NCBI GenBank assembly: GCA_025201765.1
Contig: MU623553.1
Coordinates: forward strand, 1-42,504
Source: Daldinia sp. FL1419
Lineage: Eukaryota; Ascomycota; Sordariomycetes; Xylariales; Hypoxylaceae
Length of the DNA: 42,504 nucleotides
Direction of reading: 5' to 3'
The notes under the pieces were generated by a model that was not told the origin of the DNA, searched no databases, and worked only from the letters and a program-made list of their open reading frames with translations. Each line of letters starts with the position of its first letter. Within the stretch, counting starts at the first letter, position 1. The translations under genes and the position numbers were made by a program. Positions 1-8,762 of this stretch are shown here, piece after piece.

Positions 1-626
1 TTATAATATTTTTAAAATTTATTATTTTAAATTTTATTAATTTATAATTAAATTATTATATTAATATAAATTATTTAAAAATATATTTAAATAATTTTTT
101 CAATTTATTTATATTTTCTTAATTAAAAAAGACTTTATTATTAAAAAATTAATCTTAAATTGAACTCTTTAATTACTTTTCTTATAATATTATAAAATAA
201 AAAAATAATAAATTCTAATTATAATAAAATAATAAAAATTCAAAAAAAGATTTCTATAACAATATAAAATAATAATAATCCATCACAAAAAAATGGTTTG
301 GTAAAAGATAAGGTACTATTATCACTTATATTATTACAATAAAATCTTCCAAATTATTATAACAATAATTCTTCCTTACTAATCTATATTACTATATTCA
401 AACAACACTAATCAATATTAAACTAAACGTACATATAAAAAAAATAATAATAAAAACAAATAATAAGTAAAATAATATAATAAGATTTATATATTTATAA
501 ATCCTAAAGAAAAAAACTATTTACTCTGAATTTAATGGGTTTAAAATCCTTATATATATAATATACTAATTATGTAATACCTCCTTTACTTACTACAAGG
601 GTCTACAATGCCTGATAACATACAAC
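1..626. other. AT-rich RIP-decayed DNA, no gene
   Basis: Over 80% A+T by eye, with long A/T runs and frequent stops in all frames. The plus strand is poor in G but keeps some C, as expected if one strand of an old repeat suffered most of the C-to-T changes. No terminal repeat or coding motif could be recognised. Confidence 0.6.
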
Positions 627-2871
627 CATCAAAAACCCTGCCATAACGAATTAACTCAAGTATAGAATTGGATTTGCTATAATGGGGATTCGTTATAAAT
701 TAGGTTTACCCCTTTTAGGATTAAATATTTATATAGGTACTTATATTTATTAGTAAAATTTACTTATTTTTTTATATATAGTATATACTTCTTATTATTT
801 ATTTGGTTTCAAAAGCTTATTCCTTAATTTTACAAAATTAAATTGCTTTTGTTTTTTTATTTAAGGCTTTTATAAGGTTTGAATTAATTTGGTAATGTTA
901 TTTGTATTATTTAAATATTGTTTGGTACGTTGATAGGGCCTTATTTGATGAAATTCTTTTAATTTTAACGTTTTAAATGGTATTATTAATTTCATTATTG
1001 TTTTTATCTTAGATCGTATAAGTTTGTGCCAATTTAATTAATAAGTTATTTAAAGATAAAATAAATTTAGTTATTTTATTATAAAGCTTAATAAAATTAA
1101 ATATATTTATAGTTGCATGTATAGCCCCTACCTTTTCAAATTCTTGAATTTAAGTAGTTATAGATTTTTCAATTTATATTCTTTTGTAATCCGCATCATC
1201 CCAAACTAAAAATATCTTTACTAGGTCTTATATGAGGCTTAAAATAGTTAATTTCTTAAAGCAATTTTTAATTATTTATAAGGTTATATTAACCTAAAAT
1301 TATATGGTCCAATAGCATACCTTTAATAGAAAAACCTTTTTTATATAATCTTTATTTGAATTTAAGGTTGTATTAACCATAAATTTAAATTATAATTAAT
1401 AATATAGGAGTTTTCAATTCTGTATAATATTTTGGTTTAAAGGTTGAAATATTAATATAGCATTTGATAAGAAAAATTTAATTCTTATATACCTTAATCC
1501 AACTAATTAAGCAATTTCTTTTATAATCATTTTATAAGTATTAAAGTTGTTGATTAATAATAAGATTTTTTAATTAATCATTTAATTATTAAATTAATAT
1601 AAATAAACCTTAAATATAATCTCAGTAACCTAAACTTTTTGGTTAGATTTATATTAAATTGATAACCCTGTAAAAAATCAACGATTTATATTAAAATAAT
1701 AAGGGTTTTCAAATTTGCCAATCACCTAAGGCTGTAATTTATGGATCCTTGTAATATTATAAGAATATAATATTGTAATTTTTGCTTTATCTTTCTTCGT
1801 GCCTGCTTATAGTACTATAACTAATGTACGATTAAGGATCATTTTCTAAAAAAGAACTGTTTTATTGATGTTATATATATTCTCTAAAATATATAAATCA
1901 GTAATTAATCATATTTTAACCATGTAAGGCTCAGCTACTAATTAATTTATTAATCTATTCTCCCCATATTAAATATATAAATATATGTTATATTAATTTT
2001 TAAATGTAAATAATTAGCTATTTAACTATGCTAGGGTTAAACAGCCTACATAAAGAATGTTATTACTAAATTTTTTAAATAATTAATGTGCCGCCACTTT
2101 AAACATCTTATTAATAATTGTAATACATTATATTTGCAAATACTATTGCCATTCAAAAAGAACGCTTTCAAGGTTTGGAAAATTGGTTTTTATAAGGTAT
2201 TTGATGCCTTTCGAATTTTTTAAATTAATACAATTTAAATAAATATATTTATTTAAAAGAATTGTACATATTATTAAAATTAAAAAATAATGCTTATATT
2301 TATATTCAACCCACTTTTAATACTTTTGTTACCGCCACTCAGGATATTGAATTTATATATTATAAATTACTTTTCATTATTTTTCAATAATTACAAGCCA
2401 ATATTAAAAATTTGTAGGTATCATATTAAAAAATAACAAATTCTTTATCTTTTAAATTATTTAACAAAAATATCAGATTAAAAATGCCATATTTATAAAT
2501 AAATATTAATTTATCATACAAATTTAAAAATCTACTCAATTAGGGTTATTTTATATTTTAATTAATAAAATACCAAAATTCGTACAATTTTTTATATTAT
2601 AAACTTTATATTAACCTAATCAAATTAATTTATTCAATTCAACTACTTGAAATTCCTTGGAATTCCTTAAAATTCAATCTAACCACCTAAAAATTTTAAA
2701 ATACCCCCTATTACATATAATAAATTAAATAATGACTAATTATTAAGATTAATAAATTTTATTATACAAAAAAATTTGTTATTTTATATATAAAAACCCA
2801 AAAATCGCAAAATTAATTCGCTAATGCAAGGATTCGTTATAAAGTAAATTCGTTATAGCAGGGTTTTACTG
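627..2871 (-). mobile_element. Pogo/Tigger-type (Tc1-mariner) DNA transposon, RIP-decayed
   Basis: The ends are imperfect inverted repeats. The left end (about 627-655) and the reverse complement of the right end (about 2845-2871) share the block AACCCTGCYATAACGAATT. The subterminal motif ATTCGTTATA recurs inside both ends (about 688-699, 2831-2840 and 2847-2857). The right end, read inward, starts CAGTAAAACCC and is followed outside by TA, the dinucleotide duplicated by Tc1/mariner elements. The left end differs slightly and has no clean TA. A broken pogo-type transposase lies inside on the minus strand. About 2.2 kb is a normal length for a pogo-like element. Boundaries are good to a few bases. 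Confidence 0.75.
1300..2200 (-). pseudogene. Dead pogo/Tigger-type DDE transposase
   Basis: Minus-strand reading with many stops and frame changes keeps the family motifs in order. A CENP-B-type helix-turn-helix motif reads FPNLESVLFEWQ (about 2145-2181). The first catalytic block reads YNINKTVLF (about 1840-1880), where the family has MDETG. A strand motif VIGKFENP lies near 1715-1740. The second catalytic block reads LLLINNFNTYK (about 1530-1565; family IDNFSAH). The third reads FQPLNQNIIQN (about 1415-1450; family QPLDQG). All three catalytic Asp positions are Asn, the change expected from G-to-A on the coding strand. The enzyme would have cut and pasted its own element; it cannot be functional. 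Family assignment rests on several colinear motifs. Confidence 0.8.
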
Positions 2872-3793
2872 TAAAAAGATTCTACTATCTACCTAGTATA
2901 ACTATATCGTCTTCGACAATCCACCCGGCCGATGTGAGATTTCCAGCCCTACCTGAAAGAGGATTCGACAACCATGCTAATAGCTTCTTAATAAATGATT
3001 ACGTACGATTCTCGCGACCAATTGGAGGCCCAAAAGCGGTCAGCCAAAGATCTACCACCCCCCCCCCGTCTCTATCCCGACCTGGGTAAGACATGCAAAT
3101 GCGATGCTATTTGCGGTTAGCCGCATGCCGCAACGACGTATCCGACCCAAAGGATACCGTTACAGCATCCAATCGAACGGCGTCGCCGCAAGCTCACCAG
3201 CCAATCACCTGTCGAAAGAACTTCCACAGTGTCGACCCGGTTCGTTTCTGTCGAAGAAAAGCTTCCTAAGGCGGGTTCCGAGCGCATGGGGTAGACTTGT
3301 CGCATTTCGTGGTTGGGCGAAGCTGCTCTCCAATCATCGTTGCGGACGGGGCGGCATCCGCGGATGCTAACGAAGGTCGAGTTGAGGAAGAAGCTATTAA
3401 TAAACCAATCGAACGGGAACTATACTCTATTGCGAGGTGCCTGGCAAGGTGCCTGGCAAGGTGTCTGGCAAGGTGCGACTTTCGAATAGGTGCATATGTA
3501 TGCTTCGCCGCTTCATTCCCCGGCAGAGAGCCAAGAATGCTCGTCTGGACACACGATTATCTCCCGGGACCTGGGATTCGATGTATGCAATGCGACTATT
3601 TGCTTACATACTTATATCACGCAGAGGCTCCTCACCTCGACGCTGACTCTCGCCTTCCGAGATGCTCGATACATTGCGGTTCTGTAGCGTTATGGCTACA
3701 TAGATCTCTGCTAGCCCGTCGAGACTCCAGCTTCTCCATCTTATTCACTCGCTTTGCTTTGCTTCGCGTCTGCACGGACAGGCTGCTGGCATC
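2872..3793. other. Left edge of the GC island, no supported gene
   Basis: Base composition changes sharply near 2880. Short overlapping open frames exist (for example 3104-3370 and 3297-3797 on the plus strand), but they overlap each other, match no family, and one is made mostly of the 12-bp repeat read as ARCL units. The last part (about 3720-3790) is pyrimidine-rich and is probably the promoter and leader of the downstream membrane-protein gene. Confidence 0.5.
3435..3476. repeat. 12-bp tandem repeat, about 3.5 copies
   Basis: Unit AGGTGCCTGGCA at 3435-3446, 3447-3458 and 3459-3470 (the last with one C-to-T change), then a partial copy to 3476. Confidence 0.95.
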
Positions 3794-4747
3794 ATGACTT
3801 ACAACGACATAGACATCCCGTTACGTGCGTCTCTCTGGCTCTTCAGTTGCGGGTACGTGAGCTGACTGCGTCTAGCTGCATTCATAGCGATCGACTGGGT
3901 GGGCATGACGGTTGCCCTGGTTCCGATAATTCTTCGTTTCTGGTTACGACCTAGGGAATCAAAACCGCGAACTTTGACGCTCGATCTTTCGGATGGTCTG
4001 GTGTTATTATCGTGGCTGTCCGGTATGGTCCTGATTAGCATCAACACTTGGAAGAATAATCTCCGGCAGCGTTATATCCATATTCCGCCCGACGAGCTCT
4101 ACTACGGCGTGCCGAGAGAGCTGTCTGCCCACCTCCTCTACGTTTCGTGGATCTCTCTGTTCTTCATCTACATCTCGCTCTGGGCCGCCAAGTTCTCTCT
4201 TCTCGCATTCTTCGCCGATCTGCTCCATCTTACCGAGAATCGAGCTGCTCGTATCATGCTCATCTGCGCGAGCGTCTTTGCAGGTTGCACGTTTGTGTTG
4301 CACATGGCGCTTCTATCAGCGTGGTGTTCGCCCGTCAGCGGGAACTGGAATATCGACGGACATTTATGTTCCGCAGTCCACGATATTAGACCCGTATCTA
4401 TATCTACGGCGTCAAATATCTCCACTGACCTTATTATTCTCACCATCCCGCTCTTCGCGTTATGCACCATGGGCCAGGAGCGCCGGGAAATAACCAAGAC
4501 ACGGATAGGAAAAGCAGAAATAAGTGGGATAGTATTTGTGCTATGCATGGCGGCGTTAAGTATCGTGGCCGCACTGGCGCGATGGATAACGCTGATGCTA
4601 GTTCGTAATGCGCCGAAAGCAGATATCACTCATACCATTGATGTATGGGCCTTGGTAGAAATAGTGGCCAGCTTGGTTGCCGTCTGTCTACCAAGCTTAC
4701 GGTCATTCCTAAGGAAACGAAGGCGACGTTTTCAACAGATTAAATAA
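3794..4747 (+). CDS. Rhodopsin-like/SAT4-type integral membrane protein
   Basis: Two exons: 3794-3824 and 3876-4747 (903 nt, 300 aa). The 51-nt intron (3825-3875) has donor GTGCGT, branch GCTGAC nine bases before acceptor TAG, and matching phase 1. It removes an in-frame TGA at 3863-3865. The start ATG at 3794 gives MTYNDIDIPLPAFIAIDW, so translation need not begin at the GTG at 3899. Seven hydrophobic spans are visible (about residues 12-33, 50-68, 95-125, 136-160, 187-208, 227-252, 266-285). Family marks are RFWLR after helix 1, CSPVSGNWN in the loop after helix 4, STASNISTDLIIL in helix 5, and VE..ASL.A.CLPSLR at the end of helix 7. The family is the large fungal rhodopsin-domain group of plasma-membrane proteins; most members have no assigned ligand and usually run 350-400 aa with a long cytosolic tail. 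Here the tail is only about 15 residues and very basic. It converges on the kinase-like gene downstream. Confidence 0.85.
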
Positions 4748-5255
4748 ATAAATAAAATAGTTTGATATAGTTCAATCTGCAACACTCCGCTACATGTCTA
4801 CCTCTCCCTTCGTGCTTGAACAAGTGCCCACGCTTAACGTTGTCAACGAATACCGAGGTACCCGGTGGATATAAGGTGATGTTGTCAGACTTAATTTAGA
4901 GACATAAGATCGTATTTTAGGTGCTTACTAGTAATAACTAAAGAGATAGAAGGAAAAGAGAACTCTCCAGCTAGTAAAGCGTAGTTTATCTCTGCCGTAG
5001 TCGAGTTGGCGCGAGAGTCTAACATCGGCTTTGGTTAGGATCCTCCATATCTACCCTAATCCAGGATGTCTCGCATCTTTAAGCCAGTCCAACTTCTTTT
5101 GGTATCATTTACCGATGAACAGGATCGGGATTCATGGGTTATATTCTACTCGGTTGTGAGTAATCCGTGCCCTTTTTCTTTACTACCTGCTTACCTGTCT
5201 ACCTCCCGGGCATGTCTTAACCCTTGTTTCGCTAATGTAGCTCTTTCAGACTCTG
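4748..5255. other. Convergent intergenic region
   Basis: 508 bp between the stops of the membrane-protein gene (+) and the kinase-like gene (-). It should hold both 3' UTRs. AT-rich sequence with an ATAAATAAATAAAATA stretch right after the first stop may serve 3'-end formation. An open frame at 5066-5374 (+) runs antisense into the kinase gene and looks spurious. Confidence 0.5.
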
Positions 5256-6650
5256 CTACGCTATGCCTTGTTCCATCGCCTTCTTATATCGAGGCAGACC
5301 CCATTGCGTCATCCACTTCGACTCGGCGACTTGCGCAGCTGTGCATCGGTCTTCGGGTTTCCAAGCAAGCATAGGTTGAAGCATATCGATAATAGCTTCC
5401 TTTTCTTCCGGAAGTATTTCCCAATATCTATTTTCCTTCCGTAGCTGTTGAATACTAGACTCAAAATGCTCATTCCACGCACGACTTTGATTGTGGGAGA
5501 GTATATCGGCATTCATAACAAACTCCGAGTGCGTTTCCCATCTCTCCCGCCAGGAGCTCGGTAGCCCGTGAAGGCCCAGAAGATCAACTTGTGCACCCAT
5601 TGTATCTTCTTCATCAAAGCATAGGAAGGTAGGAGAAAGAGGGCTTTCGCCAAGGAGGTGCCAGATGGAACAGGCCAGGGCCCAGATATCAGATGAGAAT
5701 GAGAGTTCGCTCTCCTGCGGCGCGAAGAGGAATTCTGGAGCACAATGCGTGAGGCTCCCAACGAAATCCTTTCTGGTCTTCGCTGAGGGGACAAAGGTTT
5801 CCGTTAGGCCTGCTACCCAGATGTCTGCTTGCGGAGATAGCTTCTGGTGCACATCTCTAAGAATAATTGGAATATAACCGTAAGAAGGGAAGTTTGGTGG
5901 AAGCCTTGAACCGTCGAGGGAATCGACAGGCTTGGGTTTTTCTGGCCATTTTTCACGTAGTTCTCGATCTGTTAGATCTGGACTACCGGACGGGAATCTT
6001 AAAAGAATGTTCTTCAAAACGAACTCTGAAGGTATCCGAATATTAGTAAAAGTTCCATTAATGAGTAAATTTGGCCAAGAATTAAACGTACCGCCATGAA
6101 TAAATCCATGTCTATGCATAGTTGCCATGGATAATATCAACTGTGCCACTAAGCTACGAACGGTATTTGGTTCCAAGTAGCGAGGTCCTTCCCTCAAAAC
6201 CTCCAAGTTACATATCGCCGGTTCCATAACGTAACATTGATGGACGCCATTGGGGCCTCGTACCGTAAAATGATCAAGGGCTGGAGGGAAAAAGCTGCTT
6301 CCGGTTGCAACGCTCAATGCTGATTTTATATTGGCCTCTTCGTTACGGATATCGCTAACGACGACCTTAACGGCGACAAGCTTGTTTGTGCACTTATCGC
6401 GCGCGAGCCAAACAGTCGAGCAAGACCCATGGCCGATTTTGTTAACTATGCTATACCGACTATGAAGTTGGTCGCCAATATGGACTGGATGGTAACCGCC
6501 GGGTACATAGTTCGCAAAAGGTTCCACGCCTTCAATTTTGTGGTGCTTAAGAAGATGGAGGCGACGATGGAAGATGCGGTTAGAACGAGAAAGCGGTCTA
6601 AATCGGCCGAAATGCCTTGGTGGAAGCAAGAAAGATATGATTCTGTTCAT
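5256..6650 (-). CDS. SRPK-like protein kinase, predicted pseudokinase
   Basis: Two exons, 6092-6650 and 5256-6025 (442 aa). The 66-nt intron (6026-6091; donor GTACGT, branch TACTAAT, acceptor CAG) is a multiple of three without a stop, so a 464-aa read-through frame also exists, but it would insert 22 residues into the catalytic loop. The SRPK signature YVPGGYHPVHIGD is at 48-60, glycine loop GHGSCS at 73-78, VAVK lysine K95, and a DIWALACSIW block resembling the DxWSxG helix later. Two catalytic positions are changed. The catalytic loop reads HGEFVLKN (185-192), with Glu for the catalytic Asp. The metal-binding DFG position reads AGLT (258-261), with Gly for Asp. SRPKs phosphorylate SR-type RNA-binding proteins; this copy probably lacks phosphotransfer. 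Divergent fungus-specific SRPK-like families are common. The N-terminus (residues 1-38) is Arg/His-rich and might be a mitochondrial presequence. It starts back-to-back with the gene at 7593. Confidence 0.85.
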   Translation of the reverse strand: MNRIISFLLPPRHFGRFRPLSRSNRIFHRRLHLLKHHKIEGVEPFANYVPGGYHPVHIGDQLHSRYSIVNKIGHGSCSTVWLARDKCTNKLVAVKVVVSDIRNEEANIKSALSVATGSSFFPPALDHFTVRGPNGVHQCYVMEPAICNLEVLREGPRYLEPNTVRSLVAQLILSMATMHRHGFIHGGTFNSWPNLLINGTFTNIRIPSEFVLKNILLRFPSGSPDLTDRELREKWPEKPKPVDSLDGSRLPPNFPSYGYIPIILRDVHQKLSPQADIWVAGLTETFVPSAKTRKDFVGSLTHCAPEFLFAPQESELSFSSDIWALACSIWHLLGESPLSPTFLCFDEEDTMGAQVDLLGLHGLPSSWRERWETHSEFVMNADILSHNQSRAWNEHFESSIQQLRKENRYWEILPEEKEAIIDMLQPMLAWKPEDRCTAAQVAESKWMTQWGLPRYKKAMEQGIA

Positions 6651-7592
6651 GTTTAGTCGAGCTTCAAGATAATTCCTTAGCGAGGAAAAAAAAAAAAAAG
6701 ACTGAATGGAAGAATTCCCCCTGGGCTCGAGGTAAGAAGTAGCCTCGGTATTTGGCAGATTGTCAAGCTACCTGATAAACTTTGAATACCTACCTAGATA
6801 GTAATGTGTTCAGGGAGGTATGATTGATTTACCTACGCTGATGCTTAATGTAGTCGTTGACTTGATACTATAAAAAAACCCAGAAGGATCATAATTCCCT
6901 TTACACAGTACGTCTTGGAGTACTTGTTAAGCAGAATACATTACTCGTACTTGATTGGCCTGTCTTTTCGATGCCGTCCCGAAACGGAATGCGTCATGTA
7001 TTATACGAGTTATTATTGGTTGTTAAAAGTGGAACTGACACTGTAGCTGGTTAGCGCTTGATACTGTGCCTGTTCCGAAGTGCAAACAGCCTAACTACAG
7101 CTACAGGTACGGCACTTACATTGCCTATCGGGCCTCCGTGGTTGAGGAGTGTTTTGAATGTACTAAATTTTAGTCTCGATTTGTTTATAGTCACAAACAT
7201 CGTGGCCTGTACTGTGTGCTAGCAAACCGAGACTGAGAGGCTACCTCACTCCACCGTTAACAGTGATCGCAGTCCCCTTAAATAAGTGTACTATGATATA
7301 GAATAACTGGTGGCTGGTACCTAGGAAGCTTCCCCCTTCTAGAATTTCTTCACACAATATAATACATACCTAAATAAGTTACAATACACTCATTACTCGT
7401 CTTTCGTTGTCTACCTTTTTACACCACTTCGTTGTTTTGATCCGAATCTAAAAGAATTGATGCCTAGAATTATTCATAGGATCCCTTGTTCTACCCAGCT
7501 ACGGTTTCTTGGGAATAATTGCCTACTCGAGCACCGTACCAGACATCGTAGGGATTCAACCTGTTGCCTTTAAACTACTTATTTTATTCTTC
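6651..7592. promoter_or_regulatory. Divergent intergenic region with A14 tract
   Basis: 942 bp between the starts of the kinase-like gene (leftward) and the small unknown gene (rightward), so it should carry both promoters. An A14 tract at 6686-6699 lies about 36 bp upstream of the kinase start; poly(dA:dT) tracts exclude nucleosomes in fungal promoters. No named factor site could be assigned. Confidence 0.4.
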
Positions 7593-8087
7593 ATGTCTAC
7601 CATCAACATCGTGAAGTACTTCTTCCACAGAAATAATGTCCCTAGCGACGCAAAGACGATACAGCAATTAATCAACTTGTCATACTGGACTGCCAGGGAC
7701 CAGCATCTGTATCCAAAAGCCGTATTCATAATGTAGGTAAGAGGCCAAACCCTCCATTTAATTCCTGATATTATTACAATGCGATTATAACCATAGCCTG
7801 ATAGGTCACGGATACGCGACGCGACAGAACTGAAAGGCTATTACGTGAAAGACCCGAAAGGAGACCACGTCGTCATACGCTTTCAAGATTCAAGCCAAGT
7901 TGTCCGTGGAGGACACGTAACAAGCTACGGATATATTCTGAGTAAAAGCAATTTCGAGTTTAAGGAGGCGGTGCACTTTGTCAGAGAGTCTAAATCGATT
8001 ACAAGAAGTAACGGGTGCTTGGCATGGCCGGATGAAAGCGAGCTGGAGGCTGTCTCAGAAATATGTTACTCGCATGTACCAGAATAG
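7593..8087 (+). CDS. Unknown small protein, paralog A of a convergent pair
   Basis: Two exons, 7593-7732 (140 nt) and 7805-8087, giving 140 aa. The ATG was chosen because similarity to the partner gene begins exactly there (MSTINIVKYFFH versus MSTVNFVKYFFH). Intron 7733-7804 is 72 nt and phase 2, as in the partner. The donor must be GTAGGT: a better-looking GTAAGA four bases later lies after a TAG stop, so this donor is weak. After the intron comes a spacer, then a block from KDPKGDHVVIRF to EICYSHVPE. That block is 79 residues long and about 48% identical (38/79, counted by eye) to the partner's. No signal peptide, membrane segment or known domain is seen, so it is probably intracellular. 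I do not recognise the family. The stops of the two genes lie 154 bp apart. Confidence 0.7.
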
Positions 8088-8241
8088 GCGTTTGTATGTT
8101 TACAACACAAGTGGGTTTAGATCACCTTGGGATAGGTAAAACCTAACGGCCCGGCTTCTGCAATATGTTTGCCCGGATTTCTCGTAAGCCCTACGACAAG
8201 CTCACAACCTATCGAAACACCCTATGATACAAGGCAAGAGA

Positions 8242-8762
8242 CTAGTAGCTAAGATGGGAATAAGCAATTTCGCAAACGGCCTCGATGTCATTTTCTGTCG
8301 GCCATACTAAACGTCCGTTCTCCTTCGTAGTCGAACCGGACTCTTCGCCAAAGTGTTCCGCCTCCTTAAGCTCGTAGTTATCCTTACCATAGGTGTACCC
8401 GTGACATGATATATGTGTTTTATGGATAAGTTGGGTTGCATTTACAAAACATATTGTAATATGATAGCCTTTTGGGTCTTTACCCCAGTATTTATTGTCT
8501 TGTTTCTTTTCTTTCTGTTGCTTCCGTTGTTTCTGCTGTCGTTGCTTTTTGCTATCGTGAAGCAACGACCTATTACACGAAAACTTTAGTCGATTGTCCA
8601 AGGGTTAGCCTCTCCTACTTACCTGATGAGGACTTGGTTAGGGTAGAGTTCTTGACCCCTTGCTGTGTCGTAAGCCAAACGGACCAAATGTTGAGTTAGA
8701 ACCGGATTACGGGGTGCATTTGCCTTATGGAAGAAGTATTTGACGAAATTGACTGTAGACAT
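8242..8762 (-). CDS. Unknown small protein, paralog B with K/Q-rich insert
   Basis: Two exons, 8623-8762 (140 nt, the same length as in paralog A) and 8242-8569, giving 155 aa. Intron 8570-8622 is 53 nt with a strong donor GTAAGT, CGACTAA branch and TAG acceptor, phase 2. The first exon (46 aa) is about 54% identical to paralog A by eye. Just after the junction there is a Lys/Gln/Arg-rich low-complexity stretch of about 20 residues (KKQRQQKQRKQQKEKKQ, roughly residues 53-69) that paralog A lacks; it could be a nuclear-localisation or nucleic-acid-contacting tail. The shared block runs from KDPKGYHITICF to EIAYSHLSY, with conserved W-P and EAV.EI.YSH near the end. Exon length, phase and colinear similarity support a real gene that arose by inverted duplication. 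Function unknown. The two reading frames are too diverged to attract RIP now. Confidence 0.75.

Noticed and set aside
3297..3797. 166-codon plus-strand open frame
   Set aside because: Its centre is the 12-bp repeat, it overlaps other frames, shows no domain, and ends at the start of the membrane-protein gene.
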